In this document: positions 36,305 to 44,467 of the stretch, piece by piece
Layout of the letters: each line of letters starts with the position of its first letter
Numbering within the stretch: position 1 is the first letter of the stretch
Assembly: GCF_031458395.1 (NCBI RefSeq)
Contig: NZ_JAVDYJ010000001.1
Location: 2,666,001 to 2,730,000, forward strand
Source of the DNA: Enteractinococcus fodinae
GTDB taxonomy: Bacteria > Actinomycetota > Actinomycetes > Actinomycetales > Micrococcaceae
DNA length: 64,000 nt
Direction of reading: 5' to 3'
The notes under the pieces: model-generated
What the model was told of the DNA's origin: nothing
What the model saw: the letters and a program-made list of their open reading frames with translations, nothing else
Databases searched by the model: none
Translations under genes and position numbers: made by a program

Positions 36305-36727
36305 CTAGAAGGGCATGTCAAAGCCACAGACCTCATCGACGTAAGTTGCGGCATCTTGGACCTCGGGCTCTTCTAGTCGTTCTCGGAATTCCGCCCCAAC
36401 CGCGTCGACATCGCCACCGGCCGAGGCAATCGAGGAGTTCAGCGTCTCAACCAGCGTATCGATGGAGCGTCCAAGCTGCTCATCCTGGGCTTCATCGGCG
36501 ATGGTCTCCATTTCGGTGAACCCTTCGCTCACCTGCGACAGGATTTCGCCAAAACCCATGGATGCCGGATCAAGATCGCTGAATTCATCTACCACGTCCT
36601 GAAAGCGTTGGCAGGTCACTTCCGGTGGGTCACCCTCTTTGGTGAGGTTTTCGCCGGCGCCACATCCAGTCAGCACCAGCAGCGCGCTGGCAACGGGGAC
36701 AATCGGGATAAGTTTGCTGAGCGACAT
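36305..36727 (-). CDS. Small acidic lipoprotein of unknown function
   Basis: This 140-residue lipoprotein has a signal peptide and lipobox LTGC (Cys22). The mature domain is helical and acidic with two cysteines (VTCQRF and VDEVCGFDMPF) that could form a disulfide. The ATG at 36727 is chosen because the signal peptide starts there. No family recognised. It is convergent with the channel gene. Confidence 0.7.
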   Translation of the reverse strand: MSLSKLIPIVPVASALLVLTGCGAGENLTKEGDPPEVTCQRFQDVVDEFSDLDPASMGFGEILSQVSEGFTEMETIADEAQDEQLGRSIDTLVETLNSSIASAGGDVDAVGAEFRERLEEPEVQDAATYVDEVCGFDMPF

Positions 36728-36804
36728 GCTATTGGCCAATCTCGTCGACGCGGTTAGGAAAGTCTCGCTCTTATGGTCACATATCGGCGCCCCGATATGA
36801 CAGT

Positions 36805-38286
36805 TCACCCGGTCGGTGGCACCACAGTACCGAGCTCTTTGCGCCACCACCACTGCCCGGTTTCGCGGCGTTCAGCTGCCGTCGCGTAGCGGTACTCGAA
36901 GATTCTGACCCGAATGAGCACGGGCGGTTCGCCATCGAACGGATCGGTGCGCAATAGCTTTCGAATTGCCTGGTCGCCGTCCAGGATCTTGTCTATCAAC
37001 CGACGGAACCACGGTTGGTTCGGTGATCCCAGCGCCAAGAACCACATCATCCAATCCAGGCGCAGATGGTACGGCGCGACCTGTGGCGCACGTCGATACA
37101 CATCGCCGGGCTTGCCCTTGAATTCATAGGCATGCCAGGCCTCTTCATCAGTTGGATCCGAACTCATCGTGCCTTCGATGATGATCTCCCGACGAGTTTG
37201 CGTCATGGCCCCAAACGCACCGTAGGCGTTGACCAGATGCCACCGGTTGAAACTGGCGTTCATCAGCTGATTTGAAGACCACAGGTTCATAAACGCCGGC
37301 CAGCTCAGGGCCAACAGGAACACAAAGACGATGGTGGTGAGCACAAGCCACCACACGGGCGAGGTGACCGATACCGTACTGTTGAGCACCGCGGTGACAT
37401 GGTCCCATCCCCAGCCGGGCCACCCGGCCCCGAACAGGCCATAGAGAAACGAGTCGCTGATGGCTGAGAAACCTAACAAGATGGTCAGCCAGTTCAGCCA
37501 CGCGTAGTTGCCGGTCACGACCAGCACCAGCTGGCTGAACATGATGACAAGGGCGGCGATTGATGCGACGGGTTGCGGAAAGAACAGCAGCCACGGCATC
37601 ACAAGCTGGATCACGTGGCTGCCGAGCGTTTCGGTCTTGTGCCACCATTGGGGTTTCTGATGCGCCCACCGGCTCAGTGGGTTTGGCATCGGTTGGGTCT
37701 GGTGGTGGTAATTCATCGCGGTGAGATCACGCCAGGACGTATCGCCACGCATCTTGATCATCCCGGCCCCGAACTCCACACGGAACAGCGTCCACCGAAG
37801 GAACAGCAAGATAAGAAATGGCGGCGCGACATCTGGTGTCCCAAGGAAACCCACGACGAACCCGACTTCGAGCAGCAGCGATTCCCAGCCAAAGCCGTAG
37901 TAGTACTGGCCGATGTTGACGATCGAAAGATACAGCCACCACATGATCAAGAAGACCGGGATGGTGAGCCACCCGGGCCCCAGCTGAGCCAGTCCCACCA
38001 CGACAGACAGGCTCAGCACCATGCCAATGACACATACGATGCGCAACAATCGGTCACTGTAGGGCGTAAACCGCCAGCGGAACAGACTTGGTTTATCGCG
38101 AGCGCTCGTGCGCGCAATATGTTCCGGGGCTGGACTCAGGCCGCGCTCGCCCAACAGCGCCGGGAACTGGTTGAACGCGGCCAGGAACGCGGTGAAGTAG
38201 AGCGCAGCGACCCCGCGGAACAGTACTTCGCGGGCGATCGTATAGTCGGAGGCCTCAAATAATGGGAGCCAGGTCGTTACATCCAT
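36805..38286 (-). CDS. Lipase maturation factor-like membrane protein
   Basis: The 493-residue multi-helix protein has LFRGVAALYFTAFLAAFNQFPALLGERGLSP, a central GDTSWRDLTAMNYHHQTQPMPNPLSRW, WLNWLTILLGFSAISDSF and a C-terminal domain with LVNAYGAFGAMTQTRREIIIEG, EFKGKPGDVYRRAPQVAPYHLRLDW and LIRVRIFEYRYA. This is the LMF1 family, which in animals helps fold lipases in the ER. Its bacterial role is unknown. The ATG at 38286 follows AGGTGAG. Confidence 0.9.
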   Translation of the reverse strand: MDVTTWLPLFEASDYTIAREVLFRGVAALYFTAFLAAFNQFPALLGERGLSPAPEHIARTSARDKPSLFRWRFTPYSDRLLRIVCVIGMVLSLSVVVGLAQLGPGWLTIPVFLIMWWLYLSIVNIGQYYYGFGWESLLLEVGFVVGFLGTPDVAPPFLILLFLRWTLFRVEFGAGMIKMRGDTSWRDLTAMNYHHQTQPMPNPLSRWAHQKPQWWHKTETLGSHVIQLVMPWLLFFPQPVASIAALVIMFSQLVLVVTGNYAWLNWLTILLGFSAISDSFLYGLFGAGWPGWGWDHVTAVLNSTVSVTSPVWWLVLTTIVFVFLLALSWPAFMNLWSSNQLMNASFNRWHLVNAYGAFGAMTQTRREIIIEGTMSSDPTDEEAWHAYEFKGKPGDVYRRAPQVAPYHLRLDWMMWFLALGSPNQPWFRRLIDKILDGDQAIRKLLRTDPFDGEPPVLIRVRIFEYRYATAAERRETGQWWWRKELGTVVPPTG

Positions 38287-38355
38287 GCATCTCACCTGCC
38301 TTAGGGGTGCTCTTTGAGCATAGAATACAACCGCTGAGGCGAGCCAAAGACTGTT

Positions 38356-39717
38356 CTAGCGTGCGGGCATGACCTGATCCGACTCGTTCGCGGTCGAATG
38401 CTGCGTGCTTTGTTCGCCACCGCGCGTTGGGATGAGCAAAATGAATAGGGCAGCCACTGCCCCGATCATCGCGAAGATCATGAAGTTCCATTCGAACGAC
38501 ACCTGCGCGGCAGCGATCCACCCACCGATTAGCGGTCCCATGATCGCCCCAACTCGTGCGAAACTCAGCGCCCAACCCGTGGCGGTGGCTCGTGCGTAGG
38601 CCGGGTAGTAATCGGCCACCCAGCCGGTGAGCACTAACGACGTCGAGATGGACCCCACCCCAGCGAGCGCTACGAACGCATAATTGATGATGATCGTGTT
38701 GGGGAACATCAGCATCAAAATACCGACGGCACCGATCAGATAGAACGTGACCAGGCAGATTTTCTTCCCCCATTTATCGGCGATGCCACCGATAACCAGC
38801 CCGCCGATGGCGGAGGCAAGCGAGAAGACAATGAGGAACGTCAGTGATGAGCCCAGATCATAGCCCGCATCGCGCATCAAGGACGGCAACCAGGTGTTCA
38901 GGCCGTATACCAGCAACAAGCCGCAGAACAGGCTCACCCAGAAACCGATTGTGGCCAGGGCTGTTTTGCCGCGAAACATGACCTTGACGGCGTCGATCGT
39001 TGAGTACTGCTTGCCGTCTTCTTTCGGGATGGGTCGCCAATCGGTCTCCTGGTAGGGATCGATGCGAAGCGCAGCCGCAACGCGTTCGGCGTCGTTACTG
39101 CGGCCGCGGGCCAACAGCGATTCGAGGGACTCCGGGGTGGCCTTGGCCAGCAGGGGCAGTAAGAGCAGCGGTAAAGCTCCGATGGCGACCACGCCGCGCC
39201 AGCCAATCAGTTCTAAGAACACCAACGCGACGAGTCCGGCAGACAGGATCCCCAGCGAGTATCCCGAGTACATCAGGCCATAGTTGAATGAGCGCTTGGC
39301 CGGTGGGGAGTATTCAATCGTCAGCGCGGCCGCGACCGGAATGACGCCACCCATGCCGAGGCCACCGATCAACCGAAAGAGTCCAAATACTTCGGGAGTC
39401 GGGGCCAGTGCGGCACCAACCTGGGCGAGTGAGAACAATAAGACGGCCGCCAGCAGCATCGTTCGTCGGCCAAATCGGTCCGACAATGTACCGATCACCA
39501 TGGCACCGATCATCATCCCGACCAAAGCGTAGGACCCCAGTGCCCCAAGCTCCAACGGCGATAGCGCCCAGGCCTCATACTCGGCCAGCGCAGGCAGGAT
39601 TGCACCGAGTACTCCAACGTCGTACCCTTCTGCCAGAATGGCGAAAAAGCAGCACAAGATGACTCGGTTTGTTGAGCTACGTGGGACTGGCCAGGCAATG
39701 GTGCTGGAAGGGCTCAC
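38356..39717 (-). CDS. MFS transporter, aromatic acid:H+ symporter (AAHS) type
   Basis: The 453-residue protein has 12 helices with AEGYDVGVLGAILPALAEY in helix 1 (the AAHS acidic motif), GTLSDRFGRRTMLL between helices 2 and 3, and a corresponding GGIADKWGKK motif in the second half. Such symporters import benzoate-like or other organic acids. The GTG start at 39717 has AGGAG six bases upstream. No aromatic-degradation gene is adjacent, so the substrate is uncertain. Confidence 0.9.
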   Translation of the reverse strand: MSPSSTIAWPVPRSSTNRVILCCFFAILAEGYDVGVLGAILPALAEYEAWALSPLELGALGSYALVGMMIGAMVIGTLSDRFGRRTMLLAAVLLFSLAQVGAALAPTPEVFGLFRLIGGLGMGGVIPVAAALTIEYSPPAKRSFNYGLMYSGYSLGILSAGLVALVFLELIGWRGVVAIGALPLLLLPLLAKATPESLESLLARGRSNDAERVAAALRIDPYQETDWRPIPKEDGKQYSTIDAVKVMFRGKTALATIGFWVSLFCGLLLVYGLNTWLPSLMRDAGYDLGSSLTFLIVFSLASAIGGLVIGGIADKWGKKICLVTFYLIGAVGILMLMFPNTIIINYAFVALAGVGSISTSLVLTGWVADYYPAYARATATGWALSFARVGAIMGPLIGGWIAAAQVSFEWNFMIFAMIGAVAALFILLIPTRGGEQSTQHSTANESDQVMPAR

Positions 39718-40113
39718 ATCGTTCTCCTTGGTTCTGAAGGCCTGACGCTCGAGCTCTTCGAGAAGTCTTGAGCATCAGCAATACAGTTTGCCTACCCTGA
39801 AGACCCGAAAAATGTATGCGTCGTCACATGACGGACCCGGGATCTTGCCAGCATGGTGCCCACCAGTTCCGCGTAGACCTTCTTCTCTAGGCAGGTGGCG
39901 ACTTGCGGGCTGGCTTGCGACAGTGAGAAATCATACTTGTCAGGCTAAGCCAGCACTGAGGGCAGAACTGGTCGACGGCAGAGCGTAGAACTCTACGACC
40001 GGCTCAGCGTATCCCCATGGCCATTGCCCTATACCTCCCGACAGCATCGGAGTAAGGTTTATCTTAGAGTTGGCCTGCGCCAGTGCGACCAGCGTGATCA
40101 GAGGGGCAAGCTC
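39718..40113. other. Intergenic region without a recognisable gene
   Basis: This stretch of about 400 bases has stops in all frames and no convincing ORF. It contains small stem-loops such as GTAGA-ACTCTAC near 39987-39997. It presumably carries the promoters of the AAHS transporter and the rhodanese. Confidence 0.45.
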
Positions 40114-40494
40114 ATGACAAAGACCGCAAAAGACATGGTCACTGAGGCAAAGAGCCGGGTCGAGAATCTCGATCCAACACAGGTGGCGCAGGAGCAGGAG
40201 CGTGGGGCTGTCATCGTTGACCTTCGCGACGGCCCCGAGATTAAAGAAAACGGAAAGATTCCAGGATCAGTGCACATCCCGCGTGGAATGCTTGAATTTC
40301 GGGCGGATACCACCAGCCCGTACCACGATGCTTCCTTGAATCCAGATCGACGAATAATCCTGCATTGCGCAAGCGGTGGACGTTCCGCGCTCGGTGCCAT
40401 GACGCTCCAAGAGATGGGTTACACACATGTCGCCCACCTCGACGGCGGCTTCAAAAGCTGGGTCGAGCAAGACCAGCCCATCGAACAAGGTTAG
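40114..40494 (+). CDS. Single-domain rhodanese
   Basis: The 126-residue protein has VIVDLRDGPEIKENGKIPGSVHIPRG, the active-site Cys85 in HCASGGRSALG and HLDGGFKSWVEQ at the end. Single-domain rhodaneses transfer sulfane sulfur to cyanide or thiols, or carry persulfide. The ATG at 40114 has AGAGGGGC upstream. It is transcribed alone; a hairpin lies at 40554-40583. Confidence 0.92.
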   Translation: MTKTAKDMVTEAKSRVENLDPTQVAQEQERGAVIVDLRDGPEIKENGKIPGSVHIPRGMLEFRADTTSPYHDASLNPDRRIILHCASGGRSALGAMTLQEMGYTHVAHLDGGFKSWVEQDQPIEQG

Positions 40495-40553
40495 ATTCGA
40501 TGGATCTGTCTCAATTATTTTAACGGGCAGGTTCGAGGCCAGAAGAACCCCGC

Positions 40554-40583
40554 ATGGCCGCTGCTGATGATAGCAGCGGCCAT
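40554..40583. terminator. Stem-loop between rhodanese and VOC genes
   Basis: ATGGCCGCTGCT and AGCAGCGGCCAT pair perfectly (12 bp, 6-base loop). There is no T run, so it may be a Rho-aided stop or an RNA-stabilising hairpin. Confidence 0.5.
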
Positions 40584-40689
40584 ACGCCGTTCAGTCAGCT
40601 CCGGATAGTGCAAGACATATCCGTTCTGTTCACAGAAACCTAGAATGAAAAGAACAGCACTCTGAACCGAAAGGCCCTCAAGATTTAAT

Positions 40690-41088
40690 ATGCAGCAACT
40701 GACGCCTCATCTGATGTTCCAAGACGGTCGAGCCGAAGAAGCGCTGAAGTTTTATGTAGAACTCTTCGGTGGCGAAACTATCCTGCTGCTGAACTACGGA
40801 GAGGAAGCCGGAGAACTGGCAGGCAAGGTACAGATCGCCACGATTGATATCGCGGGTCAGCAGATCAACATGATGGACAGCTCGGCTGTGCACGAGTTTG
40901 ATTTCACTCCGTCGATGTCGCTGTTTTTCCGGTGCGAATCCGAAGAACAACTCGACCACCTCTACAACGGGTTGATGGACGGTGGCAACGCGATGATGCC
41001 AAAGAGCGACTATGGTTTCGGACCTTATGCGTGGCTTGCTGATCGCTACGGAGTCTCATGGCAGTTGAGTTATAACCCCAACGCCTAG
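40690..41088 (+). CDS. VOC-family protein (PhnB/3-demethylubiquinone-like)
   Basis: The 132-residue protein has the PhnB-like vicinal oxygen chelate layout: TPHLMFQDGRAEEALKFYVELFGGE, INMMDSS, FDFTPSMSLFFRC, and FGPYAWLADRYGVSWQLSY at the end. The usual metal-binding set looks incomplete, as in many PhnB relatives, so catalysis is uncertain. It overlaps the convergent gene at 41085 by 4 bases. Confidence 0.88.
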   Translation: MQQLTPHLMFQDGRAEEALKFYVELFGGETILLLNYGEEAGELAGKVQIATIDIAGQQINMMDSSAVHEFDFTPSMSLFFRCESEEQLDHLYNGLMDGGNAMMPKSDYGFGPYAWLADRYGVSWQLSYNPNA

Positions 41089-41351
41089 CCAAGAAGGGCT
41101 TCAGGAAACTCTTCGTCGGCCGCAGCGTACGCACGAATACGAGCGATGACTGATACAGGCACTGGTATGCGCTCATCACTGATCACCCATGCCAATTGAG
41201 TCATTCCCAGCGGTGCTTCCCCGTGCTCGACTAGCCGACGAGGTTCAGCCAGCAGGTCATCAGAGATATAATCTGATACCTCGACGAGCAACTTTTTGAC
41301 GTCATGTAAGTATTGTTGCATCGCCGCATAATGTTCAGCTGATACCGGCAT
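41085..41351 (-). CDS. Small acidic hypothetical protein
   Basis: This 88-residue helical protein (MPVSAEHYAAMQQYLHDVKK at the start; PRRLVEHGEAPLGMTQLAWV in the middle) has no family I recognise. It lies downstream of the lipoprotein gene at 41361 with a 9-base gap, so the two are probably cotranscribed. No signal peptide or membrane helix is visible. Confidence 0.6.
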   Translation of the reverse strand: MPVSAEHYAAMQQYLHDVKKLLVEVSDYISDDLLAEPRRLVEHGEAPLGMTQLAWVISDERIPVPVSVIARIRAYAAADEEFPEALLG

Positions 41352-41360
41352 CGTTTCTGT

Positions 41361-42383
41361 TCATCCTTCTATTGAGCAACCGTGCGGATTCGCATTTGTA
41401 GGCGACTCACCGGTTTCTGTCTCTTCATAGATCCGCGTCCCTGCGCTGGCTGGATCGTCAGCCTGCGACAGCGTAATGGCGACCTCCAGGTCTGTGGTCA
41501 ACAGCTCACGGGCGAGCTCGGCGTAGTCTTTGTTGTCCTCACACGCTTCGGGATCCCCGGCGTGGACCACTTCCAACGTCGATCTTACGTCCGCGTAGTG
41601 ATAGTGGAATTGATAAATTTCTCCGAAACTAGCCTGCCCAGCCTCGAAGAGCTCTCGGGCCGCTGCCAGATCTGATTGGTCGAGGGCCACAATACTGATG
41701 GGTGCCCCGGAATTCGTGTGATACCGATCCCCTACTTGATGCTCCTCGTATGCCCAAGGTAATCGGTCCGTTCCGGCGTGCAATCCGACAGAAACTTTCT
41801 CTATTCCAGCGGGACTTTCGAAGGATTCGAGTTGTTCATACTGTTCCAGACCCTCCGTCAAGGTCTCAGCGTAGACCGTCAGCAGCAGTTCTGGTTGGCC
41901 ATCTTCGGGGTCTTCGACGAAATACTCATCGAGTTGCCAGATTTGGAGCTCATCAGCAGGGGTGGCGCGCGCTGCTGCTAAAATTTCCGTCCACTCTTGT
42001 GCGGTGAAATTTGGGGCCCGGCGACTGCCAGCGCCGTCATCGAAACTCTTGAGCCAGGTGCCATGAACCTGGATATCAGGCACAGAACCGGTACGCTCTG
42101 CCGCGTTGGCGAGCAATCGCCCGGCTTCTTGTAGATCGGCGTCTTCGTGCAGCGCGGCGGAATAGTCATAGATACTGCGGGGCATCGCAATCGGGTCGCT
42201 ACGCTCGTATTCGAAATTCACCGCGGCAAACTCATCCGAGGAGCGCAGCTCTCGGGCAGAGGACCGAAGTTCACGAATATACTCACTACTACAGCCGGTC
42301 AGCAGCAGACCGGCTGTCAACCCGATGGCGATAGCGCGAAACGGACGGCCTGACCAGTAGGTCCGAAATCCCATACCTGCCAC
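41361..42383 (-). CDS. Lipoprotein of unknown function
   Basis: This protein of about 340 residues has a signal sequence with lipobox LTGC (Cys28 counted from the ATG at 42374; a GTG at 42383 is the alternative start). The mature part begins with a short tandem repeat RELRSSARELRSS and contains the segment VQYGTW-like IQVHGTWLKSFDDGAGSRRA and a later EACEDNKDYAELARELLTTD. No family recognised. It is divergent from the CynX-like transporter and precedes a small acidic gene. Confidence 0.7.
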   Translation of the reverse strand: MAGMGFRTYWSGRPFRAIAIGLTAGLLLTGCSSEYIRELRSSARELRSSDEFAAVNFEYERSDPIAMPRSIYDYSAALHEDADLQEAGRLLANAAERTGSVPDIQVHGTWLKSFDDGAGSRRAPNFTAQEWTEILAAARATPADELQIWQLDEYFVEDPEDGQPELLLTVYAETLTEGLEQYEQLESFESPAGIEKVSVGLHAGTDRLPWAYEEHQVGDRYHTNSGAPISIVALDQSDLAAARELFEAGQASFGEIYQFHYHYADVRSTLEVVHAGDPEACEDNKDYAELARELLTTDLEVAITLSQADDPASAGTRIYEETETGESPTNANPHGCSIEG

Positions 42384-42444
42384 GCTACCCGTTTCATCTC
42401 ATCGGATACGACCCGTTTCAAAGGGTGGGCTAGACTCGCTGACG

Positions 42445-43638
42445 ATGACACGGACCACCCGCTCAGCGATCATCGGGATGGCCGCAATTTTGGTCGCCGG
42501 CCTGAGCTTACGCATTCCGACGATCTCGTTGGGTCCACTCCTGCCAGACCTGCGGTCTTCGACTGGCTACGGTGAAACGCTGCTATCACTGCTGACCAGC
42601 ATCCCACTGGCGCTCACCCTAGTTATCGCGCCCATGTCTCCGTGGTTGGCGCGTAGATTTGGGCGCAACCGAATCATCATCGTTGCGCTGACGACCGTCA
42701 CGGTGGGGATCGTGGTCCGCTCGCTGCCGCATGATGTCGCGCTTTTTAGCGGAACCGTACTGTTAGGTGTCGGCATTGCGACGGGAACGGTACTGATTCC
42801 TGCGGCAATCGCCTCGGCTACCCCGGTGCTGCGAGCGCGACTGACCGGTACCTACTCAATGTCGCTGAGTCTTGGTCCGGCCCTAGCATTAGGCTTGACC
42901 GTTCCCATTATGCGCTGGACTGACTTGGACTGGACTGGGACTCTGGCTGTCTGGGCCGGATGCAGTCTCATCGCGGTGGTCCTCTGGGCTATCTACGCTC
43001 GCGATAGGTATCGCAACCCGACTCCCCAGACCGACTCATCCCCCGTTCCGCCCCAAGGGGTTCACAGGGTGCTTCGTGATCCATCGGTCTGGCAGATTGC
43101 GTTGTATCTCGGCATCACCTCAATCACGTTTTACGCAACGTCGACATGGCTACCGACAACGTTGATGATGGGCGGGGTCAGTACAGCCGCTGCGGGAAGT
43201 TATACAGCTATCATCAATATCGTCGCGATACCGTGTGCTTTTCTTGCGCCTGCGATCATGAGCCGAGGTTATGCGCAGTGGCTGGCCCCGTTGGCTCCCA
43301 TCGGGGCGCTGATAGCCGTGGCATTGCTCCTGACAGTGGGCCCTTCGGGAGTCGTCATGACAGTGTTACTGTTCGGAATCTCGCAGGGTCTATGTCTAGG
43401 GGTCTCTTACGACCAAGTCGTCCGCTATGCCCGCTCTCCCGATCATGCGGCCGCCATTTCTGCGGTGACTTCTGCTTCGGGTGTCGCCTTGGCAGCGCTG
43501 GGCCCACTCGCATATGGCTTCGGTCTGGAAGTTACAGCCTCGGCTACCGCCTCATTGACTGGGCTGGGGGCTGTCGTGGCGTGTCAGATCCTTCTGGGTC
43601 TCCGAACCGGCCGGGTAGTCCGCGAGCCACGGCTTTAG
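42445..43638 (+). CDS. MFS transporter, CynX/NimT type
   Basis: The 397-residue protein has 12 helices with LSLRIPTISLGPLLPDLRSSTGYGETLLSLLTSIPLALTLVIAPMSPWLARRFGRNRIII, a hallmark of the cyanate/nitroimidazole transporter group. The second half has STWLPTTLMMGGVSTAAAGSYTAIINI. The substrate is unknown. The stop overlaps the end of the convergent gene at 43635 by 4 bases. Confidence 0.88.
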   Translation: MTRTTRSAIIGMAAILVAGLSLRIPTISLGPLLPDLRSSTGYGETLLSLLTSIPLALTLVIAPMSPWLARRFGRNRIIIVALTTVTVGIVVRSLPHDVALFSGTVLLGVGIATGTVLIPAAIASATPVLRARLTGTYSMSLSLGPALALGLTVPIMRWTDLDWTGTLAVWAGCSLIAVVLWAIYARDRYRNPTPQTDSSPVPPQGVHRVLRDPSVWQIALYLGITSITFYATSTWLPTTLMMGGVSTAAAGSYTAIINIVAIPCAFLAPAIMSRGYAQWLAPLAPIGALIAVALLLTVGPSGVVMTVLLFGISQGLCLGVSYDQVVRYARSPDHAAAISAVTSASGVALAALGPLAYGFGLEVTASATASLTGLGAVVACQILLGLRTGRVVREPRL

Positions 43639-44033
43639 TCAAGCGGTCGGTAATTACTCGTGGACGGTGCCAGCGTGGGCACCCAACCGTCAGCGGCTAA
43701 CTGCGAGGTGAAGCCAAGTTTGAATTCGTATGCACCAGGTTCAAAGGAATCGGCCAAAAATTCGACGTTCTCATCGCTCAGCGCCTGTCGGTAGATAATG
43801 TTTCCACAGTCGGTCGTCTCAATGGTGATGAGCCAGACCGTGGAGCTAAACCGATTACCCTTGGTCGCTTCAGCGTCAATAACCTGACAAGTAACCCACT
43901 GATCATCGGTCCAATCCAGTGCCACCAGACTCATGAGGATCGCCATCCAACCAAAAACAATGACGAGGAACCAGCCGAAGATTACTCTGCCGAGCTTAGA
44001 TTTCGGCCAACTCAAGCGATATCGCGAACTCAC
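43635..44033 (-). CDS. Small membrane-anchored paralogue A of a four-member cysteine-motif family
   Basis: This 132-residue protein has one N-terminal helix (VIFGWFLVIVFGWMAILMSLVAL) and an extracytoplasmic domain with the pattern W-x-x-C-x-V ... IETTDCG-x-I-I-Y ... ENV-x-x-L ... FEPGAYEFKLG. The same pattern occurs in the genes at 44030, 46541 and 48545. The two conserved cysteines could form a disulfide. Its start overlaps the stop of paralogue B by 4 bases (coupled translation). Function unknown. Confidence 0.75.
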   Translation of the reverse strand: MSSRYRLSWPKSKLGRVIFGWFLVIVFGWMAILMSLVALDWTDDQWVTCQVIDAEATKGNRFSSTVWLITIETTDCGNIIYRQALSDENVEFLADSFEPGAYEFKLGFTSQLAADGWVPTLAPSTSNYRPLD

Positions 44034-44461
44034 CGCTGCGGTCCTTCCTCAAGTGCATTGTCCTCGGCGGGCAGGCGTCGGATGTCCTTGGCCACGGCGG
44101 CGTGATCCAGCAGGCTCTTGCCTTCCGCGCGGCGCTGCGATACCGCGCCCAGTTTGAACTCATAGGGCCCGGGTTCAAAGGTTGCGGCCAGTCCGTCAAC
44201 GTTCTCCTCGTTGGTGCCTATTTGGTAAACGATTGTCCCGCAGTCTTCGGTGTAGACAGCCAAGTACCACGGCACCGAGGAATGATTGTCGCCGCGCTGG
44301 GGTTTGGCCCCCGTCACGTCGCAGCGAACCCAGGTCACGTCTTGGGCGTCACGTAGCCCATCGGACAACAACCATGTGCCCGCCAGCGCCATAACCGTCA
44401 GGGAGATCACCGTCACGAGACCATCGCGGCGCGGGGAAGTTTTGGCGTGACGACCTGCCAT
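44030..44461 (-). CDS. Small membrane-anchored paralogue B of the cysteine-motif family
   Basis: The 143-residue protein has a basic start, one helix (VTVISLTVMALAGTWLLSDG) and the family domain: WVRCDV, YTEDCGTIVYQIGTNEENVDGL and FEPGPYEFKLG, followed by a charged tail. It lies 6 bases downstream of the M16-like gene and overlaps paralogue A, so the three genes form one operon. Function unknown. Confidence 0.75.
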   Translation of the reverse strand: MAGRHAKTSPRRDGLVTVISLTVMALAGTWLLSDGLRDAQDVTWVRCDVTGAKPQRGDNHSSVPWYLAVYTEDCGTIVYQIGTNEENVDGLAATFEPGPYEFKLGAVSQRRAEGKSLLDHAAVAKDIRRLPAEDNALEEGPQR

Positions 44462-44467
44462 AACTGG